The position numbers were made by a program, and so were the translations under genes. This document shows positions 7,850 to 17,016 of a stretch of DNA of 64,000 bases, piece by piece. This DNA comes from an uncultured Oscillospiraceae bacterium (GTDB taxonomy: Bacteria > Bacillota > Clostridia > Oscillospirales > Oscillospiraceae): the NCBI GenBank assembly GCA_944387845.1, contig CALXGH010000067.1, forward strand, positions 1 through 64,000, in the 5' to 3' direction. Below the pieces are notes generated by a model. That model worked only from the letters and a program-made list of their open reading frames with translations. It had not been told where the DNA came from and did not search any database. Positions within the stretch are counted from its first letter, which is position 1. Each line of letters starts with the position of its first letter.

Positions 7850-8509
7850 TTGAGAAACCACAGCGTATCCAAACAGACAATAAGAAGGTTGCCCACATAT
7901 CTTAGCTTTTTGAAAGATGTGCAGAAAAAGAATATCAAAAACATTTCTGCTGTAACAATCGCTGAAGCCATGAAGCTTAACGAGGTGCAGGTACGGAAGG
8001 ATTTGGCGTCGGTAAGTAAGGGCGGTAAACCGAAAATCGGGTATGTTATTGACAGCCTTATCACAGAGCTTGAAAATTTTCTGGGCTATGATACTACCGA
8101 TTATGCCGTACTTGTAGGCGCGGGTAATCTGGGTAGCGCTCTTACCGGGTACAAGGGGTTTGATGAGTTTGGGCTTGAGATCATAGCAGCATTTGACAAC
8201 TGCGAAGATGTTGTGGGCAAGGAGATAAGAGGGAAACCGGTATATCCCATAAGCAAGCTGCCGGAGGTATGCCGGGAGCACGATATAAAGATAGGTATAA
8301 TAACGGTGCCGGGCGCCGCGGCCCAGGAGGTCTGCGACGAGCTTATAAATGCCGGGATAAAAGCTATATGGAATTTTGCCTCCGTACACCTGTCAGTTCC
8401 TGAAGGTGTGCTGGTGCAGAATGAAAACATGGCTTATTCCCTTGCGGCCCTGTCTTTGCACCTGGCTGAGCAGATGCAGAAAATAGAAGAAGAAAAGAAA
8501 GAAAAGTAA
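7850..8509 (+). CDS. rex: Redox-sensing transcriptional repressor Rex
   Basis: A 219-residue homodimeric repressor that senses the NADH/NAD+ ratio. It has an N-terminal winged helix (about 1-80, with QTIRRLPTYLSFL and VQVRKDLA), a Rossmann domain with GAGNLG (residues 90-95), and a C-terminal domain-swapped helix. The start is TTG at 7850, with GGGAGG 10 bases upstream. In anaerobes Rex typically controls fermentation and NADH-reoxidation genes. The 140-bp gap to tyrS holds no obvious terminator, so read-through from tyrS cannot be excluded. A shared terminator separates it from recG. Confidence 0.96.
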   Translation: MRNHSVSKQTIRRLPTYLSFLKDVQKKNIKNISAVTIAEAMKLNEVQVRKDLASVSKGGKPKIGYVIDSLITELENFLGYDTTDYAVLVGAGNLGSALTGYKGFDEFGLEIIAAFDNCEDVVGKEIRGKPVYPISKLPEVCREHDIKIGIITVPGAAAQEVCDELINAGIKAIWNFASVHLSVPEGVLVQNENMAYSLAALSLHLAEQMQKIEEEKKEK

Positions 8510-8520
8510 TTAGATAAACT

Positions 8521-8551
8521 TAAAAGCCGCGCCTTATGGCGCGGCTTTTAA
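8521..8551. terminator. Bidirectional terminator between rex and recG
   Basis: Perfect 13-bp stem (TAAAAGCCGCGCC / GGCGCGGCTTTTA) with a TTAT loop; A/T runs on both sides serve both convergent genes. Confidence 0.9.
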
Positions 8552-8561
8552 CGTATTTACT

Positions 8562-10619
8562 TTAGTTTAAGGTATCTGCGTTGTATTCCAGCATTTTCTT
8601 GATGTGCTCTTTTATCATCGCGTTTTCAGGTTTTGACAGATTAGGATCCGCTGACAGTGTTTTCTGGGCGGCCTCCTGAGCTAGTTTTAGAAGGTTAATA
8701 TCGGAGGCGAAGTTTGCGATTTTCATTTCAGGCAGACCATGTTGACGGGAACCAAAAAAATCGCCGGGGCCTCTGAGTTTCAGGTCCTCTTCGGATATTT
8801 TAAAACCATCATTTGTGCTACACATTACCTCAAGACGTTTAGCGGCTGTCTCGGCTCCTGAGCTTTCGAAAAGAATACAGTATGATTTGTGGCTGCCGCG
8901 GCCTACCCTTCCTCTGAGCTGATGAAGCTGGCTAAGACCGAATCTGTCAGCGTTTTCTACCACAATAAGGGCGGCGTTTGGCACATCCACACCGACTTCT
9001 ATAACGGTTGTGGCCACAAGAATATCAATATTTCCGGCTGCAAATTCCGCCATAGTCTTTTCTTTTTGGGCCGGTCGGAGCTTACCATGTATGAGCCCGA
9101 CTTTCAGGTCAGGGAATATAATGTTTTGCAAATTGTCGGCATATTCTTTGACGGCTTTCATGTTCTCGCTGAAGGTCTCATTATCCTCTACCATAGGGCA
9201 GACGATATATACCTGCCGGCCTTCTCCTACAAGACGGCGGATGAATGCGTTTACACGGGCTCTCATTTTCTCGCTAACGGCAAAGGTGTCCACCTTCTGA
9301 CGGCCAGGCGGCAGCTCGTTTATTATTGAAATGTCAAGATCGCCGTAAATCATAAGCGCCAGAGTTCTGGGAATAGGGGTGGCGCTCATGACCATCACAT
9401 GGGGAGATATGCCTTTTGCAGTCAGCGCCGCACGCTGGTTTACACCGAATCTATGCTGTTCGTCAGTGATGACAAGGGAAAGATTTTTAAATTTTACATT
9501 TTCTGAAATTATGGCGTGTGTACCTACCAGAACGTCAGTCTCGCCGGACTCAAGTTTTTCCAAAACCGCCCGTTTCTCTCTGACTTTCATACTACCTTTG
9601 AGAAGATCTACCTTTATTCCAAGAGGAGAGAGCATGGATGAGAGAGTCTCATAGTGCTGCATTGACAGGATCTCGGTTGGGGCCATAAAGGCGGACTGAA
9701 GGTTGGATTTAAAGGCATTATAGCAACATGCTGCCGCAACGACAGTTTTGCCGGAACCAACATCTCCCTGTACAAGACGACTCATGGGAATAGGTTTTGC
9801 CATATCCAAAAGCGCTTCGTCTATGGCTCTCTTTTGAGCGCCGGTAAGCTGGAAGGGCAGGGAAGAATAAAATTCTCTCATATCTGCGGGGATAATGGCC
9901 GTGCCTTCTTTTACTTTTTTGTTGCGTTTTAGAAAAGTGAGGGCGCAGGACAGCACAAACAGCTCCTCAAAAATCAGTCTGCGCCGGGCGATCTCAAGAT
10001 CCGCGGGACTGTTAGGAAAGTGGATGTTTTCGTATGAAAATCTCGACTGGGCAAGTTTATACTGCTGCTGTATACCTCTCGGCAGAGGATCTGGCAGAAT
10101 ATCTCCGCAGGCGGCAAGGCCCTGAAGAACAGCCCTTGACACCATATTCTGAGTAATACCTGAAGTGAGTCTGTATATCGGCACTATGCGTCCCGTGGAC
10201 CGTCCTTTACCATCGTTTTTCTCCACAATGGGGTTTGTCATCTCGGGATTTTTTGCGGTGCCACTAATTTTACCGTAGAATATATAGTTTTCGCCCTGAA
10301 TAAGGGCGTTTTTCATGTATGATTGGTTGAAAAAAGTTATATTAAGGGAACCGGCGGAGTCAACTGCCCTGAGCTTTACAATATCCATACCGGCTCTAAT
10401 ATGGGAGAGAGTTGGAGGAAAAGCCACCGTGGCGGCGACACATACGCTCTCGCCGGGATGCAGATCTTTTATCTGCTTGAAGCGGCGACGGTCGTCATAA
10501 GCACGTGGGAAATAAGATACAAGGTCGGAGAGAGTGTATATGCCGAGCTTGTTAAGGCTTTTGGATCGTGCCTCGCCGATACCGCTTATCCATCTTACAT
10601 TTGTGTTAAGATCCGCCAC
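8562..10619 (-). CDS. recG: ATP-dependent DNA helicase RecG
   Basis: A superfamily 2 helicase that remodels stalled forks and Holliday junctions. It has an N-terminal helical/wedge OB region, Walker A GDVGSGKT, a DEAQ-type box (ITDEQHRFG), motif III MSATPIPRTLAL, and motif VI LHQLRGRVGRG, then the C-terminal RecG helical domain. It is 685 residues with the chosen GTG at 10619, which has GGAGG at 7-base spacing. An ATG at 10625 lies only one base from the same GGAGG, and the frame opens at 10652. It is divergent from the SpoVB-like gene. Confidence 0.96.
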   Translation of the reverse strand: MADLNTNVRWISGIGEARSKSLNKLGIYTLSDLVSYFPRAYDDRRRFKQIKDLHPGESVCVAATVAFPPTLSHIRAGMDIVKLRAVDSAGSLNITFFNQSYMKNALIQGENYIFYGKISGTAKNPEMTNPIVEKNDGKGRSTGRIVPIYRLTSGITQNMVSRAVLQGLAACGDILPDPLPRGIQQQYKLAQSRFSYENIHFPNSPADLEIARRRLIFEELFVLSCALTFLKRNKKVKEGTAIIPADMREFYSSLPFQLTGAQKRAIDEALLDMAKPIPMSRLVQGDVGSGKTVVAAACCYNAFKSNLQSAFMAPTEILSMQHYETLSSMLSPLGIKVDLLKGSMKVREKRAVLEKLESGETDVLVGTHAIISENVKFKNLSLVITDEQHRFGVNQRAALTAKGISPHVMVMSATPIPRTLALMIYGDLDISIINELPPGRQKVDTFAVSEKMRARVNAFIRRLVGEGRQVYIVCPMVEDNETFSENMKAVKEYADNLQNIIFPDLKVGLIHGKLRPAQKEKTMAEFAAGNIDILVATTVIEVGVDVPNAALIVVENADRFGLSQLHQLRGRVGRGSHKSYCILFESSGAETAAKRLEVMCSTNDGFKISEEDLKLRGPGDFFGSRQHGLPEMKIANFASDINLLKLAQEAAQKTLSADPNLSKPENAMIKEHIKKMLEYNADTLN

Positions 10620-10765
10620 TCTCATCCCTCCTTTTCTATAGAATTTTATCATATAACGCCCTAAATTTAAAGCAGATGAAAAAATAAAGCCGTAGAGTTG
10701 TCCTTTTGCTTCATATTACAGAGCTCCAGGGTCATATATTAAACAAGTACACTTGGAGGTGAATG

Positions 10766-12325
10766 ATGAAGCAGAGCAGGACCCTTATATATAATACGAT
10801 ACTGCTGACGGCCACGTCTGTTTTAATGCGGATCATTGGCCTGCTCTTCCAGGTGTTTCTGTCGGGTAAGATCGGGTCGGCTGGTATAGGGCTTTTTCAG
10901 CTCATTATGAGTGTGGGCATCTTTGCTCAGACAGTGGCCATATCAGGTATAAGGTTTACCACTACCCGGCTTGTGTCGGAAGAGCTGGGAAAGGGCAATA
11001 TAGGCGGCGTCAGAAAAACAGTGAGAAGCTGCCTTATGTACGCCGCGTTTACAGGTTTTGCGGCGTCTTTTATCCTTTTCCAGATGTCAAACTATCTAGG
11101 CACAGGAATAATAGGCGACGAGAGAACAGTGCTTTCACTGAAACTGCTGTCTATGAGCCTGCCATGGATGGCTATGGGCACGGTTTTTGCCGGATATTTT
11201 ACGGCTGTATGCCGTGTTATTAAGTCAGCAGTTGTACAGCTTTTTGAGCAGCTTGTAAGGATTGTAACAGTTATACTGGCACTTCAGATTGCCCGACACG
11301 GAGATCTTGAGCAGATGTGTGCCGCGGTGATCGCCGGCGGGATTGCCGGCGAGACGTTTTCCTTTTTGCTTATACTTGTCATATATCTCTTCGACAAAAG
11401 ACGATACAGGGGATATAAAGTACAGGGGGATAAAATCCCATCCAGAATGTTTTCCATAGCGGTACCACTGGCGCTTTCAGCATATGCCAGAACCGCACTC
11501 ACTGCGGCTGAGAATATTCTCATACCCAGAGGGTTCAGAAAATCTGGCGTATCAAGCGAGGAGGCTTTATCAAGTTATGGAATAATACAGGGTATGGTAT
11601 TTCCAATAATCACTTTTCCATCGGCGTTTTTCGCTTCCCTGTCGGAGCTTATTGTACCAGAGCTTACAGAGGCTCAGGTCAGAGGAAAGACTGAGTACAT
11701 ATCCGTAACATCAACGAGACTTTTAAGACTCTGCCTGATATTTTCAATATGTGTAATGGCGGTTTTGACGGAGTTTTCCGATGAACTGGGCACTGTCATA
11801 TATAAAGACCCTGAGGTCGGAGCAATGATAAAGATTTTTGCATTTCTAATGCCAATAATGTATCTGGACACTGTAACTGACGGAATGCTCAGAGGTTTGG
11901 GACAGCATATGTATTCCATGTATTTCAATATATTGGACTCTCTACTTTGCCTTGTATTGGTGGCAAATGTACTGCCGAAATACGCTGTACCAGGATATAT
12001 CGCCATTCTTTATATTTCTGAGATATTTAATTTTACCCTCAGCATAGGACGGCTTATGCAGATAACAAAAATACGTTTCAAACTCGGAGTTATAACAAAA
12101 TCCCTGCTTTCAGCTTTCGGCGGGGTATCTGCCGCCAGAGTTTGTGTACATTGGATAAAAATACCATTTGCTTCAGTAATTGGGCTTATAGTATCTGTGG
12201 TAATATCAGCAGTGGTATACATAACTTTACTTTTCCTGTTTAATACGTTGCCCGAAGACGATATCGCCTGGATACGCAGAATATTCCGGCACCGTGAGAA
12301 CGCAAAAAAACAGGAAGGCCATTAA
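10766..12325 (+). CDS. SpoVB/MurJ-like polysaccharide (lipid-linked) flippase
   Basis: An integral membrane protein of about 519 residues with roughly 14 hydrophobic helices, of the MOP superfamily (MviN/SpoVB-like). The N-terminus ILLTATSVLMRIIGLLFQVFLSGKIG matches the helix-1 pattern of SpoVB/YtgP proteins. These export lipid-linked glycan precursors; SpoVB acts in spore cortex synthesis. The second of two adjacent ATGs (10766) has better GGAGG spacing (6) than the first (10763). The gene is monocistronic, divergent from recG and upstream of tkt. SpoVB versus a general YtgP-like flippase cannot be separated by eye. Confidence 0.88.
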   Translation: MKQSRTLIYNTILLTATSVLMRIIGLLFQVFLSGKIGSAGIGLFQLIMSVGIFAQTVAISGIRFTTTRLVSEELGKGNIGGVRKTVRSCLMYAAFTGFAASFILFQMSNYLGTGIIGDERTVLSLKLLSMSLPWMAMGTVFAGYFTAVCRVIKSAVVQLFEQLVRIVTVILALQIARHGDLEQMCAAVIAGGIAGETFSFLLILVIYLFDKRRYRGYKVQGDKIPSRMFSIAVPLALSAYARTALTAAENILIPRGFRKSGVSSEEALSSYGIIQGMVFPIITFPSAFFASLSELIVPELTEAQVRGKTEYISVTSTRLLRLCLIFSICVMAVLTEFSDELGTVIYKDPEVGAMIKIFAFLMPIMYLDTVTDGMLRGLGQHMYSMYFNILDSLLCLVLVANVLPKYAVPGYIAILYISEIFNFTLSIGRLMQITKIRFKLGVITKSLLSAFGGVSAARVCVHWIKIPFASVIGLIVSVVISAVVYITLLFLFNTLPEDDIAWIRRIFRHRENAKKQEGH

Positions 12326-12342
12326 ATATACTGGTGCAGATA

Positions 12343-12371
12343 TTGAAATTTCTATGAAATAATTATAAAAT
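12343..12371 (+). promoter_or_regulatory. Transketolase promoter
   Basis: TTGAAA (12343-12348), 17-bp spacer, TAAAAT (12366-12371), about 50 bp ahead of the tkt start; GGGAGG precedes the ATG. Confidence 0.65.
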
Positions 12372-12419
12372 GAAACTGAAGATAAAATTTATAATACTGC
12401 AGATAAATGGGAGGGTATT

Positions 12420-14405
12420 ATGAGCAATAAAGATGTGATGGCAGTAAACGCGATCAGAGTTCTTTCTGCTGACGCCATACAGAAAGCGAATTCAGGTCAT
12501 CCGGGACTGCCGCTTGGAAGCGCGCCTATGGCATATGAGCTTTGGGCAAATCATTTGAAGCATAATCCAAAAGACCCTGAGTGGTTTAATCGCGACAGAT
12601 TTATTTTATCCGGTGGACACGGTTCGGCAATGCTGTATTCACTGCTCCATCTTTTCGGTTATGGACTTACTCTGGAAGATTTAAAGAACTTCCGTCAGTT
12701 CGGCTCAAAAACACCGGGGCACCCTGAATATGGACACACAGTTGGTGTTGAGGCTACCACCGGCCCTCTGGGCGCAGGTATGGCAATGGCAGTTGGTATG
12801 GCCATTGCAGAAAAGCATCTGGCCGCTAAATTCAACAGAGAGGGCTATCCTGTTGTTGACCACTATACATTTGCTCTCGGCGGAGAAGGCTGTCTTATGG
12901 AAGGTATATCCTCTGAGGCGTTTTCTCTGGCAGGCACACTGGGACTTGATAAACTTATTATCCTGTTTGACTCAAACAATATAACGATTGAAGGCAGCAC
13001 AAATTTAGCCTTTACTGAAAATGTCGCAAAGCGTATGGAAGCTTTCGGATTCCAGACACTTACTGTTGAGGACGGCACAAATCTTGAGGAAATCGGAAAA
13101 GCTATTGAAGAAGCTAAGGCCGATAAGACAAGGCCTTCATTTATAACAGTTAGGACTGAAATAGGCTACGGTTGCCCTGCAAAACAGGGTAAGGCTTCCG
13201 CACATGGCGAGCCATTAGGTCAGGAAAATGTTGATGCCATGAAAGATACTCTTGGCTGGCCAAGCCATGAGCCGTTCTATGTTCCTGATGAAGTATATAC
13301 GTATTATAAAGAGATGGCCGACTCCAAAGCGAAAGCTGAGGAAGACTGGAACAAGATGTTCGATGAATACTGCAAGGCATATCCTGATATGGCCGAGGAG
13401 TGGAAGAGAGAATTTTCCAAAGATGCGGCAAAAGAGCTTATAAATGATAATGAGTACTGGGCTCCGGCAGAAAAGCCTGAGGCAACAAGAGCTTCTTCTG
13501 GTGTTGCAATAAACAGACTGAAAGACCACATACCTTCTCTTATCGGTGGCTCTGCTGACCTTGCACCGTCGAACAAGACGGAGATGACAGGCGTACCTTT
13601 CTTCTCCAAAGAGACACCTGAGGGTAGAAATATCCATTTTGGTATAAGAGAGCTTGCTATGGCTGCTATTGGAAATGGTATGGTACTCCATGGCCTTTCT
13701 GCCTATGTTGCTACATTCCTTGTTTTCTCAGACTATATGAAGCCTATGGCGAGACTTTCCGCTCTTATGAAGATACCAACAACATTCGTGCTCACACACG
13801 ATAGTATCGGAGTTGGAGAGGACGGACCTACACATGAGCCTATTGAACAGTTGGCTATGCTGAGAGCAATGCCCAACTTTAACGTATTTAGACCGGCTGA
13901 CAGACGAGAGACTCTGGCGGCGTGGTACAGCGCAATGACCAGCGAGACCACTCCGACAGCTATAGCTCTTACAAGGCAGAACCTTCCACAGGTATCTAAT
14001 GCCGCTCCGGAGGACATTCTCAAGGGCGCCTACATTATATCCGACAGTAAAAACGCTGTCCCAGAGGTTATAGTTATAGCCACGGGATCTGAGGTATCTC
14101 TTGCTCTGGAAGCTAAGAAGATGGTAGAGGATAAAATCGACGTAAGAGTTGTCAGCATGCCATGTATGGACCTTTTCGAGGCACAGAGTGAAGAATATAA
14201 GCAGTCAATACTGCCTGATGGCGTTAGAAAGAGAATCGCAGTCGAAGCGCTCTCCGCGTTCGGCTGGGAAAAGTATACAGGTCTTGATGGCAAGATAATA
14301 GCGATGAGATCATTTGGCGCTTCCGCTCCCGCCGGAAAGCTGTTTGAGCATTTTGGATTTATACCAGAAGCTGTGGCAGATGCCATAAAAGAGATTGTAA
14401 AGTAA
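12420..14405 (+). CDS. tkt: Transketolase
   Basis: A 661-residue thiamine-diphosphate enzyme of the non-oxidative pentose phosphate pathway, transferring two-carbon ketol units. N-terminal markers are SGHPGLPLG, SGGHGSAMLY and TGPLGAG. The ThDP-binding motif GGEGCLMEG-x(n)-DSNN replaces the more usual GDG by GEG. The pyrimidine domain (GGSADLAPSN, GIRELAMAAIGNG, THDSIGVGEDGPTHEP) and the C-terminal domain (ATGSEVSLAL) follow. Full length in one chain, with its own promoter and a strong terminator. Confidence 0.97.
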   Translation: MSNKDVMAVNAIRVLSADAIQKANSGHPGLPLGSAPMAYELWANHLKHNPKDPEWFNRDRFILSGGHGSAMLYSLLHLFGYGLTLEDLKNFRQFGSKTPGHPEYGHTVGVEATTGPLGAGMAMAVGMAIAEKHLAAKFNREGYPVVDHYTFALGGEGCLMEGISSEAFSLAGTLGLDKLIILFDSNNITIEGSTNLAFTENVAKRMEAFGFQTLTVEDGTNLEEIGKAIEEAKADKTRPSFITVRTEIGYGCPAKQGKASAHGEPLGQENVDAMKDTLGWPSHEPFYVPDEVYTYYKEMADSKAKAEEDWNKMFDEYCKAYPDMAEEWKREFSKDAAKELINDNEYWAPAEKPEATRASSGVAINRLKDHIPSLIGGSADLAPSNKTEMTGVPFFSKETPEGRNIHFGIRELAMAAIGNGMVLHGLSAYVATFLVFSDYMKPMARLSALMKIPTTFVLTHDSIGVGEDGPTHEPIEQLAMLRAMPNFNVFRPADRRETLAAWYSAMTSETTPTAIALTRQNLPQVSNAAPEDILKGAYIISDSKNAVPEVIVIATGSEVSLALEAKKMVEDKIDVRVVSMPCMDLFEAQSEEYKQSILPDGVRKRIAVEALSAFGWEKYTGLDGKIIAMRSFGASAPAGKLFEHFGFIPEAVADAIKEIVK

Positions 14406-14419
14406 AAGAGAACTAATGA

Positions 14420-14451
14420 AATCCCGACAGATTTTACCTGTCGGGATTTTT
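14420..14451 (+). terminator. Terminator after tkt
   Basis: 11-bp stem AATCCCGACAG / CTGTCGGGATT, 7-base loop, T run. Confidence 0.9.
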
Positions 14452-14533
14452 AAATTTTGTTATGTAAAGCTATTGAATATTTTTTGTAAAAGGAATAGAA
14501 TGTTTTAAATAAAATATTGGGGAAGTGTTTTAA

Positions 14534-15955
14534 TTGGTGGGTTTGAAAGATGCTGTTGTGCAAAGATTCTCAATAGCTGATGTAAAGCTCGAGGGAAATG
14601 AAGATGTAAAAGAGCTTTATAAAAAGAATTGGGCAATAGCTTGGCCGAGCGTGCTTGAGGGCGCGCTTTTGAGTCTTATGAACTCTCTGGATACTATGAT
14701 GGTTGGTTCTATAGGGTTGTCAGCTATTGCGGCGGTAGGACTTGTATCCCAGCCGCGTATGATACTTCTGCTGCTGTCCCAGTCGTTGTGCGTTGGTGTA
14801 ACGGCGGTTATAGCAAGAAGAAAAGGCGAAAATGATCAGGAGTCCGCTAACACTTGTCTTAAACAGTCGCTTATACTGATGACAGTGCTGGGAATCTTGA
14901 TGGCGGTTTTAGGCGTTGTTTTTGCCGGTCCATTTATGAGACTTGTAGGTGCAAACGATGATACATATGAGATGAGCGTTACATATTTTAGAGTCATCTC
15001 CGCAGGTATGATCTTCAACTACTGGTCTTTATGCATCTGTGCGGCACTTAAAGCCATAGGGCAGACGAAAGTTACGCTTATAACAAACATGACGGCCAAC
15101 ATCATAAATATTATTTTTAACTACCTGCTCATAGGCGGAAATTTCGGGTTCCCGGCATGGGGCGTTTTCGGCGCTGCTGTTGCAACTGTATTTGGTACAT
15201 TTGTGTCATGCTGCATAGCTTTTTATTTTATTTTGAGGAAAAGCGGGTATCTGCACCTTAAGTTGTTCGGGAAAATGGATAAAGATATGAGCTCCCTTAA
15301 GAGCGTAATGAATGTAGGTTCTTCTTCTATCGCAGAGTCTGTTTGCCTGCGAATAGGATTCCTTATAAACCAGAAACTTGTTGCTGGTGTAGGAACGGCG
15401 GCATACGCGACTTACTATATTGTTCAGCAGATAAGCTCGCTTTCCTTTACTGTTGGCGATGGCCTTGCTGTTGCCTCTACTTCTTTGGTAGGACAGAGCC
15501 TTGGCCAGAAGAGAAAGGATCTGGCGGTAGCTTACGTAAAGGTAACGAGAAACATGTCGATCATAATATCCATTATATTAATGGTTACAATATTCTCGAC
15601 GCGAACGCTGCTTGCTCAGTTGTTTACTGACGATGCGGCAGTAATCGCTGACGCGGCGATTGCATTTACGATAATTGTTATAGGCATGATCCCACAGAAT
15701 GGACGAATCGTATATTCAGGTTGCCTGCGAGGCGCCGGTGATACGAAGTACGTTGCCATAATATCACTTATCAGCGTTACTATCGTAAGACCGCTTGCTA
15801 CATATTTCTTCTGCTATCCTATGGACACTATAGCTCCTATGCTTATGTTCACAGTTACAGGTCCGTGGTTTTCATTCTTTATCGACTCCCTTCTGAGGAG
15901 TGTACTTCTGAAGAAGAGAATAGACAAGGGCTACTGGCTTAACATAAGACTTTAA
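14534..15955 (+). CDS. MATE-family efflux transporter
   Basis: A 473-residue protein with about 12 membrane helices, matching multi-antimicrobial extrusion (MatE) proteins: two homologous halves, with LEGALLSLMNSLDTMMVGSIG at the first helix and the repeat-2 counterpart from about residue 265 (NVGSSSIAESVCLRIGFLINQKLV). It probably expels a cationic small molecule using Na+ or H+. The start is TTG at 14534 with GGGGAAG upstream; GTG at 14537 is equally possible. The N-terminal 35 residues are charged and cytosolic, longer than usual. A terminator separates it from the AraC regulator downstream. Confidence 0.9.
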   Translation: MVGLKDAVVQRFSIADVKLEGNEDVKELYKKNWAIAWPSVLEGALLSLMNSLDTMMVGSIGLSAIAAVGLVSQPRMILLLLSQSLCVGVTAVIARRKGENDQESANTCLKQSLILMTVLGILMAVLGVVFAGPFMRLVGANDDTYEMSVTYFRVISAGMIFNYWSLCICAALKAIGQTKVTLITNMTANIINIIFNYLLIGGNFGFPAWGVFGAAVATVFGTFVSCCIAFYFILRKSGYLHLKLFGKMDKDMSSLKSVMNVGSSSIAESVCLRIGFLINQKLVAGVGTAAYATYYIVQQISSLSFTVGDGLAVASTSLVGQSLGQKRKDLAVAYVKVTRNMSIIISIILMVTIFSTRTLLAQLFTDDAAVIADAAIAFTIIVIGMIPQNGRIVYSGCLRGAGDTKYVAIISLISVTIVRPLATYFFCYPMDTIAPMLMFTVTGPWFSFFIDSLLRSVLLKKRIDKGYWLNIRL

Positions 15956-15960
15956 AAATT

Positions 15961-15996
15961 AAAAGGCCGCAGTGGCGCTTGCCCTGCGGCTTTTTG
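15961..15996 (+). terminator. Terminator after MATE gene
   Basis: Stem GCCGCAG / CTGCGGC with an 11-base loop and TTTTT tail. Confidence 0.8.
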
Positions 15997-16064
15997 TTGT
16001 CTATTGTTTTAATTTAGAAAATGATTTAAAATAATCTTATCATCAGATCAGGAGGGATGAAAAA

Positions 16065-16916
16065 GTGCAAGACCCGAACAGATATGTTAAAAATGGATAC
16101 CTGCATGAGGAATACCGCCTTTTTCATTTGAAAGATAACCTGGGCGATGAGAAAGAGTATCACTACCACGAATTTAACAAGGCGGTCATCTTTATTTCAG
16201 GCAAGGTAGATTACCTCATAGAGGGTACAACGTATCCGCTTCGGCCGTGGGATATACTGCTTATAAGCGACCACACTCTCCACAAAGCCCTTATAGACAC
16301 AAGTGAAGACTATGAGCGGATAATACTTTATATAAGTCCGTATTTTGCCGATAAAAACGGTACAGAAAAAACGTCGCTGATGAAATGTTTTAGAAAAGCG
16401 GAATCCGATGGATTCTACCTGCTGCGCCTGGGACAGGAAAGTCGAAACAAGGTAAAAAATATACTGTATGACCTTGAACACGAGATGGACTCAGAGAAGT
16501 TCGGCTCGGATATTCTGGCTAGGAACGCAGTTCTTCAACTTCTCATATGCCTGAACAGAGCGGTTATAGACGGGGAGATGGATAAGACCCAAGTCTCTGT
16601 TTTCTATGATCCAAAAATTGCAGCTGTCATTACTTATATCAATGAAAATCTAGACAAGGATATGTCTGTTGATGCACTGGCTTCCAGATGCTATATAAGC
16701 AAATACCACTTTATGCGGAAGTTTAAAGATATTACAGGCTATACAGTTCATGGATATATTCTGCAGAAGAGACTTATGTACGCGTCGGATCTTATCAAAA
16801 ATGGAGTGCCGGCTTCAAGGGCGGCGTCAATGAGCGGGTTTAAAGACTATTCCACATTTCAGAGAGCTTTTAAGAAGGTCTTCGGAATCAGCCCGTCGAA
16901 GATCTTGTCCAAATAG
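16065..16916 (+). CDS. AraC-family transcriptional regulator with cupin sensor domain
   Basis: A 283-residue regulator. The N-terminal cupin fold (HYHEFNKAVIFISGKVDYLIEG, PWDILLISDHTLHKA) probably binds a small ligand. The C-terminal AraC DNA-binding domain (about 183-283) has the first helix-turn-helix MSVDALASRCYISKYHFMRKFKDITG and the second GFKDYSTFQRAFKKVFGISPS. The start is GTG at 16065, 8 bases after AGGAGGG; the ATG at 16057 is out of frame. The gene follows the MATE exporter, making that a possible target, but a terminator lies between them and no operator was identified. Confidence 0.92.
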   Translation: MQDPNRYVKNGYLHEEYRLFHLKDNLGDEKEYHYHEFNKAVIFISGKVDYLIEGTTYPLRPWDILLISDHTLHKALIDTSEDYERIILYISPYFADKNGTEKTSLMKCFRKAESDGFYLLRLGQESRNKVKNILYDLEHEMDSEKFGSDILARNAVLQLLICLNRAVIDGEMDKTQVSVFYDPKIAAVITYINENLDKDMSVDALASRCYISKYHFMRKFKDITGYTVHGYILQKRLMYASDLIKNGVPASRAASMSGFKDYSTFQRAFKKVFGISPSKILSK

Positions 16917-16946
16917 AAAAGGAAACGCTGAAAGCGTTTCCTTTTT
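16917..16946 (+). terminator. Terminator after AraC gene
   Basis: Stem AAAAGGAAACGCT / AGCGTTTCCTTTT, triloop, T run. Confidence 0.88.
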
Positions 16947-16958
16947 GTTGTGAACCTG

Positions 16959-16989
16959 TTGACAAAATGATATCGTTATGATATCATTT
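16959..16989 (+). promoter_or_regulatory. Promoter with embedded perfect palindrome (SPFH/RHH operon)
   Basis: -35 TTGACA (16959-16964), 17-bp spacer, -10 TATCAT (16982-16987). A perfect inverted repeat AAATGATATC-gttat-GATATCATTT (16965-16989) fills the spacer and covers the -10. It also reads as two direct ATGATATC units 11 bp apart. A protein bound here would block RNA polymerase. The ribbon-helix-helix protein encoded in the same operon is an obvious candidate autorepressor (inference). Confidence 0.8.
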
Positions 16990-17016
16990 GACTATCATCA
17001 AAGGACGGTGTAAAAA